The position numbers were made by a program, and so were the translations under genes. Shown piece after piece: positions 7,781 through 16,501 of a stretch of DNA of 64,000 nt. Position 1 is the first letter of the stretch. The number at the start of each line of letters is the position of its first letter. Where the stretch lies: positions 3,844,001-3,908,000 of the forward strand of contig NZ_CP053344.1 in the NCBI RefSeq assembly GCF_013113715.1, read 5' to 3'. The stretch is from Herbiconiux sp. SALV-R1. GTDB taxonomy: Bacteria > Actinomycetota > Actinomycetes > Actinomycetales > Microbacteriaceae. The notes beneath the pieces were generated by a model, which made no database searches, was not told where the DNA came from, and was given only the letters and a program-made list of their open reading frames with translations.

Positions 7781-9063
7781 CCGTGACCACCCCCCTCACC
7801 GGCCCCGTGCCCTCCCACCTGCCCCCTCGCCTCACCATCACGCTGTGGGACTTCTCGTGGTACACCCGTGCCGAGCCGGGCGGCCCCTTCGAGGATCTGG
7901 ATGCTGCGTGCGCCGAGGCCGCGGCTCTCGGCTACAACACCATCCGCATCTGCGCCGCCCCGCTTCTGCTGCACGGCGCGCTCGACCACGCGGGCGAGCC
8001 GATCGCGCACTCCGCGCGGGAGCTCGAGATCGAAGGTCTCGGCGCGTCGACCGGCCTGGGGCGGTACGGCCAGCGCACGCGGTGGTACGACGCGCCGGGC
8101 GGCTACACCATCGACGTGGGAGCTCGGCTGATCGCGCTCTTCGACGCGGCCGAGCGGCACGGTCTCGTCGTGGTGCTGGCCAGCTGGGAGTACCAGCAGT
8201 CACCTGCCTTCGCCCGCTCACCCGCCTGGTTCGAGGCGATCCACGCGGTGCCGCTGCACGAGCGCTACGCCGTGCTCGCGGCCGCGTGGAGCCGGCTGAT
8301 CGACGAGCTGACCGCCGCGGGCCACCGTTCACGCATCGCCCTGGTCGAGCTGCACAACGAGGTCGACTTCTCGCTGCTGGCTCCCCTCGAGGAGGGAGGC
8401 GCGGAGGCTGTCACGAGCCTTCGGGAAGAGCATCCCGACCTGCTGTTCACGGCGAGCTACGGCAAACCCCCGCACCTCGCGATGCACCAACTCCCCGAGG
8501 GCCTCGCAGCCGCGCAGTTCCACGTCTACAGCTACGGCGTTCTGGATGCGCTGCAGCGGCTGGTCGACATCCGCTCGGAGGGCAGCAGCGATTTCCCGAA
8601 CGCGGCACTGCAGGGTTTTCTGCGGCCCGACGCCCCGACCCCCGCCGAGTACGGACGCGCGGCGGAGTGGAAGTACCGGGCGACGGTGGTGACCGATCAG
8701 ATGATCTACGGCTACGACTGGCTCGACGCCGACGCATGGGACACGTGGCTCTACGACAACTACGGTGCCTACCGCGAGGTGATGCTGCGGGAGATCGAGT
8801 CGCGGGTGATCGCCGTCGCCGAGTGGGCGAGGTGGAAGCAGGTGCCCGCGGTCGTCGGCGAGGGATGGATCGGTTACACGCCCCTGCACGGCACCTTCGA
8901 GGAGGGGCCGGTCGGGCGCGCGCTCGCCGAGCACGGGATAGCGACGGCTCTGTCGCACGGCGTGTGGGGTGTCGTGCTCTGCTCGAACGCGGCGCCGCAC
9001 CACCCGATGTGGCGTGATCGGGAGTGGCAGCTGCGCCTGAACGCGCAGATCCTCGCAGCGTGA
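7777..9063 (+). CDS. Cellulase-like glycoside hydrolase (clan A fold)
   Basis: Predicted cytoplasmic retaining glycosidase of 428 residues, no signal peptide. A TIM-barrel glycosidase of the sugar-binding cellulase-like group is suggested by two motifs: LVELHNEVDF with Glu195 as the likely acid/base at the end of strand 4, and VVGEGWIGYTP with Glu363 as the likely nucleophile at strand 7. Early barrel strands (ITLWDFSWYTR, YNTIRICAAPL) also fit. It is coupled to the permease by ATGA, so it probably hydrolyses the imported sugar inside the cell. Substrate specificity cannot be read from the sequence. Confidence 0.8.
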   Translation: MTVTTPLTGPVPSHLPPRLTITLWDFSWYTRAEPGGPFEDLDAACAEAAALGYNTIRICAAPLLLHGALDHAGEPIAHSARELEIEGLGASTGLGRYGQRTRWYDAPGGYTIDVGARLIALFDAAERHGLVVVLASWEYQQSPAFARSPAWFEAIHAVPLHERYAVLAAAWSRLIDELTAAGHRSRIALVELHNEVDFSLLAPLEEGGAEAVTSLREEHPDLLFTASYGKPPHLAMHQLPEGLAAAQFHVYSYGVLDALQRLVDIRSEGSSDFPNAALQGFLRPDAPTPAEYGRAAEWKYRATVVTDQMIYGYDWLDADAWDTWLYDNYGAYREVMLREIESRVIAVAEWARWKQVPAVVGEGWIGYTPLHGTFEEGPVGRALAEHGIATALSHGVWGVVLCSNAAPHHPMWRDREWQLRLNAQILAA

Positions 9064-9070
9064 CGGCTTG

Positions 9071-9086
9071 GCTGACGTCCGTCAGC
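9071..9086. terminator. Small hairpin between convergent genes
   Basis: GCTGACG-TC-CGTCAGC, perfect 7-bp arms with a tiny 2-nt loop, located just after the hydrolase stop and overlapping the stop of the convergent AraC gene. It could serve as a weak bidirectional terminator. Confidence 0.35.
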
Positions 9087-9960
9087 GCTCGCGGAAGGTC
9101 GCGCGATAGTCCGTGGGGCTCACCCCGTTGATCGTGCGGAAGTGCCGTGAGAAGTAGAACGGGTCGTCATAGCCCACGGTGTGGGCGATGTCGGAGATCG
9201 AGGCGTCGGTCGTGATGAGGAGCTCGCGGGCGCGGGCGCTGCGGAGCCGCTTCTGGTACTCCACCACCCCCATGCCCGACACCTTGCGGAACCTCGCCGA
9301 GAAGTGGGAGACGCTGAAACCGGCGACCGTCGCGAGCTCCAGCACACCGACCGTCACCGTCAGGTTCTCGCGCAGGAAGTCCTGGGCCGCGAGGATCGGG
9401 TCGCCGGCCCGTTTGGCGCCCCGGGCTCGATCGGCTGCGAGTTGCGCGAGCAGACCCCACGCCGCACCCGACGCGGAGAGCAGACTGGCGTCGGTGTCGT
9501 CGCGCTCGAGCGAGGCGACCACGTGCTCGAGCGCGGCCCGGGCAGCGTACGGGTCGTGCACGGCGAGCACGGGGTCGAACCCGCCCTCGTCTGCGGTGAT
9601 GGCGGCGGCCAGCACGGTGGCGTCGGCACCGGTCACGTGCATCCACCAGATCGTCCAGGGATCGCTGGGTTCGGCTCGGTAGCGGTGGGGCTCGTCGGCG
9701 GGGAGCACCACGACCTGCCCGGGTGAGACGCGATGCGCCCTCCCGCGCAGATCGACCACGCCGGCTCCGTCGGTGCAGAGCATGACGACGACCTCGCGAG
9801 CGCCGTGCGGGCGAGCGCGACCGTGAGCCGCTGCGTGCGGGAAGAGGCCCGCATCCGTCACCAGGAGCCGCTCGGTGAGAGGCGAGTGAAGCGCCTCGGC
9901 CACTCGGGGGCGGGGAAGCACCCGGAGCCGCTGGCCGGGGAAGCCGTCGCGGATCAGCAC
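9082..9960 (-). CDS. AraC-family transcriptional regulator
   Basis: 292-residue AraC/XylS regulator. The N-terminal cupin-like sensor domain (about residues 45-115, with RAHRVSPGQVVVLPADEPHRY) resembles AraC arabinose-binding domains, and two HTH motifs occupy about residues 190-288 (VAGFSVSHFSARFRKVSG; ISDIAHTVGYDDPFYFSRHF). The GTG at 9960 is chosen because TAGACT lies exactly 6 nt upstream, which suggests a leaderless transcript. It lies between the sugar transporter/hydrolase operon and the DUF5107 gene, so it probably controls this locus in response to the imported sugar (inference). Confidence 0.92.
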   Translation of the reverse strand: MLIRDGFPGQRLRVLPRPRVAEALHSPLTERLLVTDAGLFPHAAAHGRARPHGAREVVVMLCTDGAGVVDLRGRAHRVSPGQVVVLPADEPHRYRAEPSDPWTIWWMHVTGADATVLAAAITADEGGFDPVLAVHDPYAARAALEHVVASLERDDTDASLLSASGAAWGLLAQLAADRARGAKRAGDPILAAQDFLRENLTVTVGVLELATVAGFSVSHFSARFRKVSGMGVVEYQKRLRSARARELLITTDASISDIAHTVGYDDPFYFSRHFRTINGVSPTDYRATFRER

Positions 9961-9966
9961 GGTCGC

Positions 9967-9972
9967 AGTCTA
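9967..9972 (-). promoter_or_regulatory. -10 hexamer TAGACT of the AraC gene
   Basis: TAGACT followed by exactly 6 nt and the GTG start; consistent with a leaderless transcript. Confidence 0.5.
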
Positions 9973-9998
9973 GCCGCGCCGATCCGCGGCCCCCGGGT

Positions 9999-12965
9999 TC
10001 ACTCCTCGGCCTCGCGGGAGAACAGCAGCATCTCGGGGAGGCTGGTGGCGAAGTAGTCGGTCACCCCGTCGTCGCCCACGGCCTGCGGGGCGGTGAACCG
10101 CGATCGCGCCTCGCCCAGGGTGGCCGGCGGGTCTGCGGGCACGAGACCCAGCGATTCGCGTACGTCGTCCCACGCGCGGAGCGCCCGCCCCTCGCCGCCC
10201 TCCCAGGGATGGAAGGTGCGGGTGGTGAGGATGTCGTAGGCCTCGGAGGCCCTGCCCTCGGCCGCCAGCAACTCCACGTACACGACGGTGAAGTCGTCTC
10301 GGGAGAGCACGAGGTCGCGCACCCCGTCGAGTCGGGAGAGACGAACGGATGGGGCGTGGCCGAGGCGCTCGGAGAGCTGGTCGTGTTCGTATCGCAGCCG
10401 CGCATCCTGGGGCGCACGCTCGATCGCACTGCCGTATCGCTTCCAGGCGAGCTCGTCGTCGTGCGCGACCGAGTACGCGGCGAGACCCGCGTTCCTCAGC
10501 AGCACGGGGTCGTCTCCGCCGTGTGCGATGGCTCGTTCCCAGCAGTCGAGGGCATCGCGGCGCCGCCCGTGGGCGTAGAGCAGCATGCCGAGCAGCGAGA
10601 GGGCGGTGACGTCGTCGGGCTCGACCGCGAGTGACTGCGTCAGGGCGTCGTGGGCGTCGAGACCGAAGGGGAACGCCCACGACGTGTCGCTCGCGCGAGC
10701 TCGGCGGCGGCGCTCGGCAGCCTCCTCCGCCCTGCCCAGCAGGTCGAGCAGGCCGGCAGCGACGTAGTGGGCCACGGGAACGACGTTGCCGGCGGCGGTG
10801 GCGGGCGCGTCGACGAGTCGCTCGAGCACTGCGAGCGCCTCGTCCGCCGCCCCGGCCGTTCGCAGTTCGAACGCGACGTCGAGGAGCAGACCGGGGTCGG
10901 AGGGGTACGAGTGACCCGACAGCACGCGCACCGTCGGGTTGAGCGGCTCGAGTGCGAGCTCCGCTCGCAGGAGGTCACCCGCCTCGTCGGGCCGCCCCGC
11001 CGCTCTCAGCACGATCGCTCGGAGCACCGCCCGCCGACTGTCGTGACCGACCACGCCGTCGAGCGTGTCGAGCACGCGTTCAGCGGCCCGGTGGCGTCCT
11101 CGTCGCAGGAGCGAGGCGGCCAGCTCGAACCCGGCAGCAGCAGCCCAGGTGCCGTCCCACCCGGCCTTCCCGAAGTGCTCCTCGGCCTCGACATCGCGGC
11201 CCAGGCGACGGAGCGCCAGGCCGGCGAGGTAGTACGCCTCGGTGTCGAGCGGGTTGCCGTTGCGGCGGGTGAGGCGTTCGAGGGCGAGTTCGGCGTGGGC
11301 GAGCGCCGAACCGTAGCGTCCGGAGCGGTACTCCCCGTCGCCGATGGCGAGATTGGTGCGGATGTCGCCCGGGTCGCGGCGGAGCGCTTCGTGCCAGTAG
11401 CTGCGAGGCGATCGGGTGGGGTGTCGGTACTGGCTGAGGTGGAGGCCGGTGAGGTACAGCTCCTCCACCGTGTCGATCTGCTCGGGCGCGCTCGGCTCCT
11501 CCGCGGTCGAGGGCTCACCGCCCGAGTGCGCGACCGGCGCGGTCCAGCGCACGAGCACCGTGCCCTCCGCGGAGAGGAGCTCGACCACGGTGGACGGTTC
11601 GACCGACTCGAAGCCGATCGACTCCACCCGACCGGGAGACAGGTCGACGGTGCGCGACGCGACGGGTGTCTCCCCGTTCCGCACCCGCAGCACGGCCGCC
11701 CGCCGAGGTGCCGTCGTCGCGACGCGCGCCTCGCACCTCGCACCTCGGCGAACGTGCACCGCAGCATCCGGTGTCGCCTGGTGAGCCGCACCGATGCCCG
11801 GGATGGGGAACCAGAACTGACTGAAGACCTTCGTCTCACCGGGGAGCAGCCACGAGAAGTCGGGCTGGTTGTCGGTGTAGACCCCCGCCATGAGTTCGAC
11901 GTACGGCCCGTCGGCATCGGTGAGCTGCGCATCCCAGGCCCGACCGAAATCGGCGTCACCCCAGGTCCACTGCTTCTTGCCGGGCGAGAGCCGGCGTTCG
12001 GCCCAGTGCACGAACCCGGCGTTCTCGGCGTGGTCGTAGCCGCCGAAGAAGTCCTGGCGGGAGTCGACGACCATGTAGGAGGTGGGCACAGGGATGTTGC
12101 GGTAGAAGTCGATGCGGTCGGCGCCGGGCTGCTCGTCGGCGAGCGCCGGATAGTCGACGCCGTAGTACGGGCGGTCGGCGCGCGGGAAGGCCGTGATCGC
12201 GCGGCGCGCGTGATCGGCGACGTACCGCACGTCTTCGGGGAAGAACGACTGGTAGTCGTCGTGCACACGCGCTGCGACGTTCGCCCACCAGAGGAAGGAC
12301 TGCCGCTCGCTGGTGCGGTTGTGCAGACGCACCACCACCTCGACGACCGAGCTGTCGGGCCGCAGCCGCACCCCGTGCTGGCCGGCCATACGCGCGAACG
12401 GGTCGTGATCGGCGCACCAGACGGTCACCGATCCGTCGGGGCCGTACTCGATCGAGTGCTCGACCGGGAGCACCGTGGCGGGGCGGTGGTGCTGCGGCCA
12501 GTTGAACTCCACGCCACCGCTCACCCAGGGCCCGGCGAGCCCGACGAGTGCCGGCTTGATGACGTTGTTGCGGTAGAAGAAGTCGTAGTCGGTGGTCTTG
12601 TCGTAGCCGATGTGGATGCGGCCGCCCAGCTCGGGAAGCACCACCAGTCGCAGAAAGCGGTTCTCCAGATGCACGGCCTGCCACTCCCGCGGCTCGGCGG
12701 TGTCGGAGACGGCCTCGGTGAACGGGAGGGGGTACACCTTGCCGCTCGACCCCTGGTACACCCGGTGGTCGAGATACATCGGATAGACGCTCGGCTCGGC
12801 CGCCGGGTAGGTGAGGATGGAGAGCGGCTCGCTCCACGCGACGGGCCGGCCCTCGGCCAGTGCCGACTGGAGCTCCTCCGGCGCGCTGGGGAGTTCGATC
12901 CGGCCTGCGCCTTCGACGGATCGGGGCGAGGGGCTGGTCGATTCGATCGTCATCCGAGTTCTCAT
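9999..12965 (-). CDS. DUF5107 domain protein with TPR repeats
   Basis: Large (988 residues) predicted cytoplasmic protein with no signal peptide. Residues about 80-400 form a mutarotase-like beta-sandwich of the DUF5107 kind: ENRFLRLVVLPELGGRIH, a pattern found in aldose-epimerase folds, then TTDYDFFYRNNVIKPALVG and GGVEFNWPQHHRP. The C-terminal half (about 510-920) is alpha-helical TPR-like (repeats such as GDIRTNLAIGDGEYRSGRYG). DUF5107 proteins are thought to act on carbohydrates, but no reaction is established to my knowledge. It sits in the same locus as the sugar importer, hydrolase and AraC regulator. The start could be 12965 or the internal ATG at 12953; neither has a good Shine-Dalgarno. 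Confidence 0.85.
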   Translation of the reverse strand: MRTRMTIESTSPSPRSVEGAGRIELPSAPEELQSALAEGRPVAWSEPLSILTYPAAEPSVYPMYLDHRVYQGSSGKVYPLPFTEAVSDTAEPREWQAVHLENRFLRLVVLPELGGRIHIGYDKTTDYDFFYRNNVIKPALVGLAGPWVSGGVEFNWPQHHRPATVLPVEHSIEYGPDGSVTVWCADHDPFARMAGQHGVRLRPDSSVVEVVVRLHNRTSERQSFLWWANVAARVHDDYQSFFPEDVRYVADHARRAITAFPRADRPYYGVDYPALADEQPGADRIDFYRNIPVPTSYMVVDSRQDFFGGYDHAENAGFVHWAERRLSPGKKQWTWGDADFGRAWDAQLTDADGPYVELMAGVYTDNQPDFSWLLPGETKVFSQFWFPIPGIGAAHQATPDAAVHVRRGARCEARVATTAPRRAAVLRVRNGETPVASRTVDLSPGRVESIGFESVEPSTVVELLSAEGTVLVRWTAPVAHSGGEPSTAEEPSAPEQIDTVEELYLTGLHLSQYRHPTRSPRSYWHEALRRDPGDIRTNLAIGDGEYRSGRYGSALAHAELALERLTRRNGNPLDTEAYYLAGLALRRLGRDVEAEEHFGKAGWDGTWAAAAGFELAASLLRRGRHRAAERVLDTLDGVVGHDSRRAVLRAIVLRAAGRPDEAGDLLRAELALEPLNPTVRVLSGHSYPSDPGLLLDVAFELRTAGAADEALAVLERLVDAPATAAGNVVPVAHYVAAGLLDLLGRAEEAAERRRRARASDTSWAFPFGLDAHDALTQSLAVEPDDVTALSLLGMLLYAHGRRRDALDCWERAIAHGGDDPVLLRNAGLAAYSVAHDDELAWKRYGSAIERAPQDARLRYEHDQLSERLGHAPSVRLSRLDGVRDLVLSRDDFTVVYVELLAAEGRASEAYDILTTRTFHPWEGGEGRALRAWDDVRESLGLVPADPPATLGEARSRFTAPQAVGDDGVTDYFATSLPEMLLFSREAEE

Positions 12966-13059
12966 CTGCGTTGATCAGCCGGTGGGAGCCGGGACTTCTA
13001 GGTGGAGCGCGACAGGAGCCGCACGCTCACGCTATTCGCCCCGGCCCCGGTGTGCCGAG

Positions 13060-13091
13060 CACGATCGCATTGAACAACCTGGACGATCGTC
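13060..13091 (-). promoter_or_regulatory. Candidate regulator site pair upstream of the DUF5107 gene
   Basis: ACGATCG occurs at 13061-13067 and 13083-13089, 22 bp apart (two helical turns), the second inside the perfect palindrome GACGATCGTC (13082-13091). The 11-mer at 13077-13087 also occurs at 4469-4479. Half-sites spaced by two turns suit an AraC-family regulator; binding is inferred. Confidence 0.4.
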
Positions 13092-13102
13092 TGATCTCGG
13101 CG

Positions 13103-14581
13103 TCAGGCGGCGGGACCCTGAACGAGGGTGACCGTGGCGGTGGCGGTGGTTCCGGAGGTCGTGGTCCAGGCGAGGGTGACCTGCTCGCCCGGCTCCATGG
13201 CGCCGAGCAGCGCGGTGAGGGCGGCGCTGGAGGCGACCGCCTGGCCGTTGACGGCGGTGATGACGTCGCCCGCGGCGAGGCCGGCCGTGACGGCGGGGGT
13301 GCCGTCGATGACGCCGGCGACGGTCGCGCCGGTGGTGGTCGCGGTGCTGGTGCCGGCGCCGCTGGCGCTCGCACCTCCGGCGGCGCCGGAGCCGGGGGTG
13401 CCGGTGGTGCCTCGCGTGCGTGACGAGGTGGAGGTGCTCGTTGCAGCATCCTGAGCCACCGAGATGCCGAGGAAGCCCGGGTAGCCGATCTCGATGTACT
13501 CGGTGTCGACGCCGGCCTCGATCTGGCTGACGATGTCGAGCGCGTCGGAGAGGGGGATGGCGAAACCGGTGATCTCGGCGCTGCCCGACGAGGCGGCGGT
13601 GTCGATGCCCACGACCTCGCCGCTGGCGTTCACGAGCGGCCCGCCCGAGTCGCCCGACACGATGTCGGCGTCGACCTGGATGAGCCCGCTCAGGGTCTCC
13701 CCCTCGATGCTCGCCTCGCTCTGGGTGGTGATGGTCTGGTCGAGGGCGGTGACGGTGCCGGAGGCGGCGACCAGGTCGCCCGTGCCCTCCGCGTTGCCGA
13801 TCGCGGTGACCGCGTCGCCCACGGCGACCGTGTCGCTGTCGCCGAGCTGGGCTGTCGTGAGGCCGGACGCGCCTTCGAGCTGCAGCACCGCGATGTCGTG
13901 CGTGGCGTCGGTACCGACGACCGTCGCGCTGTAGCTCGCGCCCGTCAGTTCGTCGGTGACCTCGATGGCGGTGGAGCCCTCGACGACGTGGTTGTTGGTG
14001 AGGATGAGTCCGCCGGAGCTCAGGATGATGCCCGTGCCCGCCGAGGCGGCGCCCTGGTAGCTGAGGTCGGAGACGATGGTGACGACGCCCGCGGTCTGGG
14101 CGGTGCTGGCGGCGACCGCATCCGTGGTGGTGCCGGTGCCTGTGGCGGTGCCTGAACCGGAGCCGTTGCCGTAGGTGCCCGGGCCGCCGCTGTAGGTGCC
14201 GTAGCCGTAGCCGGAACCGTAGGTGCCGGTGCCGCCCGGGGCGAAGCCGCTGCCGGGCAGCGTGGTGGTGGCCGATCCGTCGACGGATGCGCCCCCATCG
14301 TCGACGACGGTCGCCTGCGTCGATCCCGCGATGGCGGTCGAGGTCGCCTGACCGACCGCATAGGCGGTGCCCCCGGCGCCCGCGCCCACGACGAGCACGG
14401 CTGCCGCGACGCCGGCGACGAGTCCGACACGGCGGCGGCGGGCTCTCGCCGCCGCCCGGCGATCGCGCCGCGGTGCGCGCCCGGGTGCGGCGTCAGCTTG
14501 GGGGACGATGACGGGGCCGTCGGTGGTGTGGGCGATCACGAAGGCCGGGCGGTCGGCGGAGGGGGCGGGCTGGTCGTTCAT
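13103..14581 (-). CDS. Membrane-anchored HtrA/DegP-like serine protease with PDZ domain
   Basis: Trypsin-like protease of 492 residues. A basic cytoplasmic N-terminus (APRRDRRAAARARRRR) precedes one membrane segment (about residues 52-75) and a long Gly/Ser/Thr/Tyr-rich linker (about 80-160). The protease domain has the triad His198 (LTNNHVV), Asp229 (ATHDIAVL) and Ser312 (VSGDSGGPLV). A PDZ domain fills about residues 400-490 (AGLAAGDVITAVNGQAV). It acts outside the membrane in envelope protein quality control or processing. The ATG at 14581 is chosen (GAGGACA upstream) over an upstream ATG at 14629. Confidence 0.93.
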   Translation of the reverse strand: MNDQPAPSADRPAFVIAHTTDGPVIVPQADAAPGRAPRRDRRAAARARRRRVGLVAGVAAAVLVVGAGAGGTAYAVGQATSTAIAGSTQATVVDDGGASVDGSATTTLPGSGFAPGGTGTYGSGYGYGTYSGGPGTYGNGSGSGTATGTGTTTDAVAASTAQTAGVVTIVSDLSYQGAASAGTGIILSSGGLILTNNHVVEGSTAIEVTDELTGASYSATVVGTDATHDIAVLQLEGASGLTTAQLGDSDTVAVGDAVTAIGNAEGTGDLVAASGTVTALDQTITTQSEASIEGETLSGLIQVDADIVSGDSGGPLVNASGEVVGIDTAASSGSAEITGFAIPLSDALDIVSQIEAGVDTEYIEIGYPGFLGISVAQDAATSTSTSSRTRGTTGTPGSGAAGGASASGAGTSTATTTGATVAGVIDGTPAVTAGLAAGDVITAVNGQAVASSAALTALLGAMEPGEQVTLAWTTTSGTTATATVTLVQGPAA

Positions 14582-14756
14582 GGCGTGTCCTCGGGTGGTG
14601 GGAGGGGCGGGGTGGGTCGTGCTCGCCATACCACCCGGCCTGCCTCGGCGCCGACCAAGACGCCGCTATGGCGTGCCTATGACTTCTCCACATCTCTCCT
14701 GAGCGCCCACTTGTCCACACTCGTGGGCACGCCACCCGTTGTTCACCCGTCCGCAC

Positions 14757-14762
14757 TACTGT
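14757..14762 (+). promoter_or_regulatory. -10 hexamer TACTGT of the MFS transporter gene
   Basis: TACTGT followed by GGCCCC and ATG: 6-nt spacing and no Shine-Dalgarno, as for a leaderless mRNA. Confidence 0.5.
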
Positions 14763-14768
14763 GGCCCC

Positions 14769-16130
14769 ATGACCGTCCCCACCAGTCTCGAATCGGCAGC
14801 AGCTGCGGCGGGCGGTCGGCGGCCCAAGCGGTCGCACGTTCTGGCGTGGGGTCTGTGGGACTGGGGGTCCGCATCCTTCAACGCCGTCATCACGACGTTC
14901 GTGTTCACGGTGTACCTCACGAGCGACTCGTTCGGCGGCGAGACCACCACCTCGGCGCAGCTCGGCATCGCGATGACCATCGCCGGGGTTCTCGTGGCGG
15001 TGCTCGCGCCGGTGACGGGGCAGCGTTCCGACCGCGGCGGGCGGCGCAAACTGTGGCTGGCGGTCAACACGTACATCGTCGTCGCGCTCAGCGCACTCAT
15101 GTTCTTCGTCGCGCCCGAGCAGGGGTACCTGTGGTTCGGCCTCTTCCTGCTGGCGGCCGGCACCGTGTTCTTCGAGTTCGCGAGCGTGAACTACAACGCC
15201 ATGATCGCGCAGGTCTCGACGCCGAAGACCATCGGCAAGGTGTCGGGCTTCGGCTGGGGCATGGGGTACGTGGGCGGCATCGTGTTGCTGCTGTTCGTCT
15301 ACTTCGGGTTCATCAACCCGATCGGGGGCACGGCGCTGTTCGGAGTTCCCGACAGCGAGGGGCTGCCGATCAGGGTGACGGTGCTGGTGTCGGCGATCTG
15401 GTTCGGGCTGTTCGCGCTGCCCGTGCTGCTGGCGGTGCCGGAGTACCACGCCCCGAAGGCCGTCGCACTCGAGCCGGGGCAGAAACGGCCCGGGTTCTTC
15501 GCGAGCTACGGCATCCTGTTCCGAGACGTGCGGGCGCTGTTCCGCGAGAGCCGGGAGACGGTGTACTTCCTGCTCGCGAGCGCGGTGTTCCGCGACGGGC
15601 TCACCGGGGTGTTCACCTTCGGAGGCGTGCTCGCTGCCGGGTCGTTCGGCTTCAGTTCGGGCGAAGTCATCGTGTTCGCGATCGCCGCGAACATCGTCGC
15701 CGGGGCGTCGACCATCCTGGTCGGCCTTCTCGACGACCGTTTCGGCGCGAAGCCGGTGATGGTGGCGTCGCTCGTGGGCCTGCTCGTGTGCGCGGCGTTC
15801 ATCTTCGCGCTGCACGACGGCGGCCAGACCGTCTTCTGGACCTTCGGGCTCGCCCTCTGCGCCTTCGTCGGCCCGGCCCAGTCGGCGAGCCGCTCCTTCC
15901 TGGCCCGGCGCATCCCCGAGGGCCGCGACGGCGAGATCTTCGGCCTCTACGCCACCACGGGCAAGGCCGCGACCTTCCTGTCCCCCGCCCTGTTCACGCT
16001 CTTCATCGGCATCGGTGCCGCCGTCGTGGGCCCGGGGGTGAACGTGCAGTACTGGGGCATCCTCGGCATCGCGCTGGTACTCCTCGTCGGGTTGCTGCTC
16101 CTCATCCCGGTGCGGTCGCGCGGGCGGTGA
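14769..16130 (+). CDS. MFS transporter, UMF1/Atg22-like
   Basis: 453-residue multi-pass permease with about 12 membrane segments. The N-terminal motif LAWGLWDWGSASFNAVITTFVFTVYL is typical of the UMF1 (Atg22-like) branch of the major facilitator superfamily. Helix 2-3 loop reads TGQRSDRGGRRKLWL (MFS motif A-like), and the matching second-half loop is VGLLDDRFGAKPVMV. A function in efflux or nutrient uptake cannot be told from sequence. The start is fixed by the TACTGT hexamer 6 nt upstream; the ATG is also the first conserved Met. It stands alone between the protease gene and the palindromic repeat region. Confidence 0.9.
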   Translation: MTVPTSLESAAAAAGGRRPKRSHVLAWGLWDWGSASFNAVITTFVFTVYLTSDSFGGETTTSAQLGIAMTIAGVLVAVLAPVTGQRSDRGGRRKLWLAVNTYIVVALSALMFFVAPEQGYLWFGLFLLAAGTVFFEFASVNYNAMIAQVSTPKTIGKVSGFGWGMGYVGGIVLLLFVYFGFINPIGGTALFGVPDSEGLPIRVTVLVSAIWFGLFALPVLLAVPEYHAPKAVALEPGQKRPGFFASYGILFRDVRALFRESRETVYFLLASAVFRDGLTGVFTFGGVLAAGSFGFSSGEVIVFAIAANIVAGASTILVGLLDDRFGAKPVMVASLVGLLVCAAFIFALHDGGQTVFWTFGLALCAFVGPAQSASRSFLARRIPEGRDGEIFGLYATTGKAATFLSPALFTLFIGIGAAVVGPGVNVQYWGILGIALVLLVGLLLLIPVRSRGR

Positions 16131-16286
16131 GGGGCTCGGCGCTGTGGTGCTGGGCCCTCGGGTGAAGCCCGCTCGCGCAGGTTCATGGTGCGAGGTGCTC
16201 GATTACGCGCGCCAAGCACTTTGCGCGACCCGAGTGGTGCAGGGGTGTGTGTGGGCGGGATGGCACGAGCTCCCACCCCCGTGGCG

Positions 16287-16340
16287 TTAGTCGCGCAAAA
16301 CGCTCGAATGCGGGCGGGAAGGAGCAGATTGCGCGACTAA
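16287..16340. repeat. Palindromic repeat unit, copy 1
   Basis: Perfect 12-bp arms TTAGTCGCGCAA (16287-16298) and TTGCGCGACTAA (16329-16340), enclosing 30 nt that include CGCTCGAATGCGGGCGGGA. A degenerate third copy (TTACGCGCGCC ... TTTGCGCGAC) lies at about 16203-16230. Confidence 0.85.
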
Positions 16341-16411
16341 GTGCTGCAGGTCCCCCTGAGTGCGGGCGGGATGGCGCGAGCGTGCGGGGCACGAGCACCC
16401 ACCCCGTGGCG

Positions 16412-16465
16412 TTAGTCGCGCGAAACGCTCGAATGCGGGCGGGAGAGAGCGGTTTGCGCGACTAA
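16412..16465. repeat. Palindromic repeat unit, copy 2
   Basis: Arms TTAGTCGCGCGAA and TTTGCGCGACTAA with a single mismatch; the inner segment CGCTCGAATGCGGGCGGGA is identical to that of copy 1. It begins 125 bp after copy 1 in the same orientation. Confidence 0.85.
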
Positions 16466-16501
16466 GGCCCGAGCGGCTCAGCTGACGAGCGGGCGAAGGG
16501 G

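Larger units (their letters stand above)
16131..16501. other. 371-bp gene-free region with palindromic repeats
   Basis: No plausible gene on either strand. The region carries two full and one degenerate copies of an inverted-repeat unit built on TTAGTCGCGCAAA (see repeats). The surrounding sequence also repeats: GTGGCGTTAGTCGCGC, AAACGCTCGAATGCGGGCGGGA and GAGTGCGGGCGGGATGGC recur in order. Confidence 0.8.

Noticed and set aside
8181-8220. A possible frameshift in the glycoside hydrolase
   Set aside because: The reading frame is continuous with both catalytic Glu motifs in place, so no interruption is supported.
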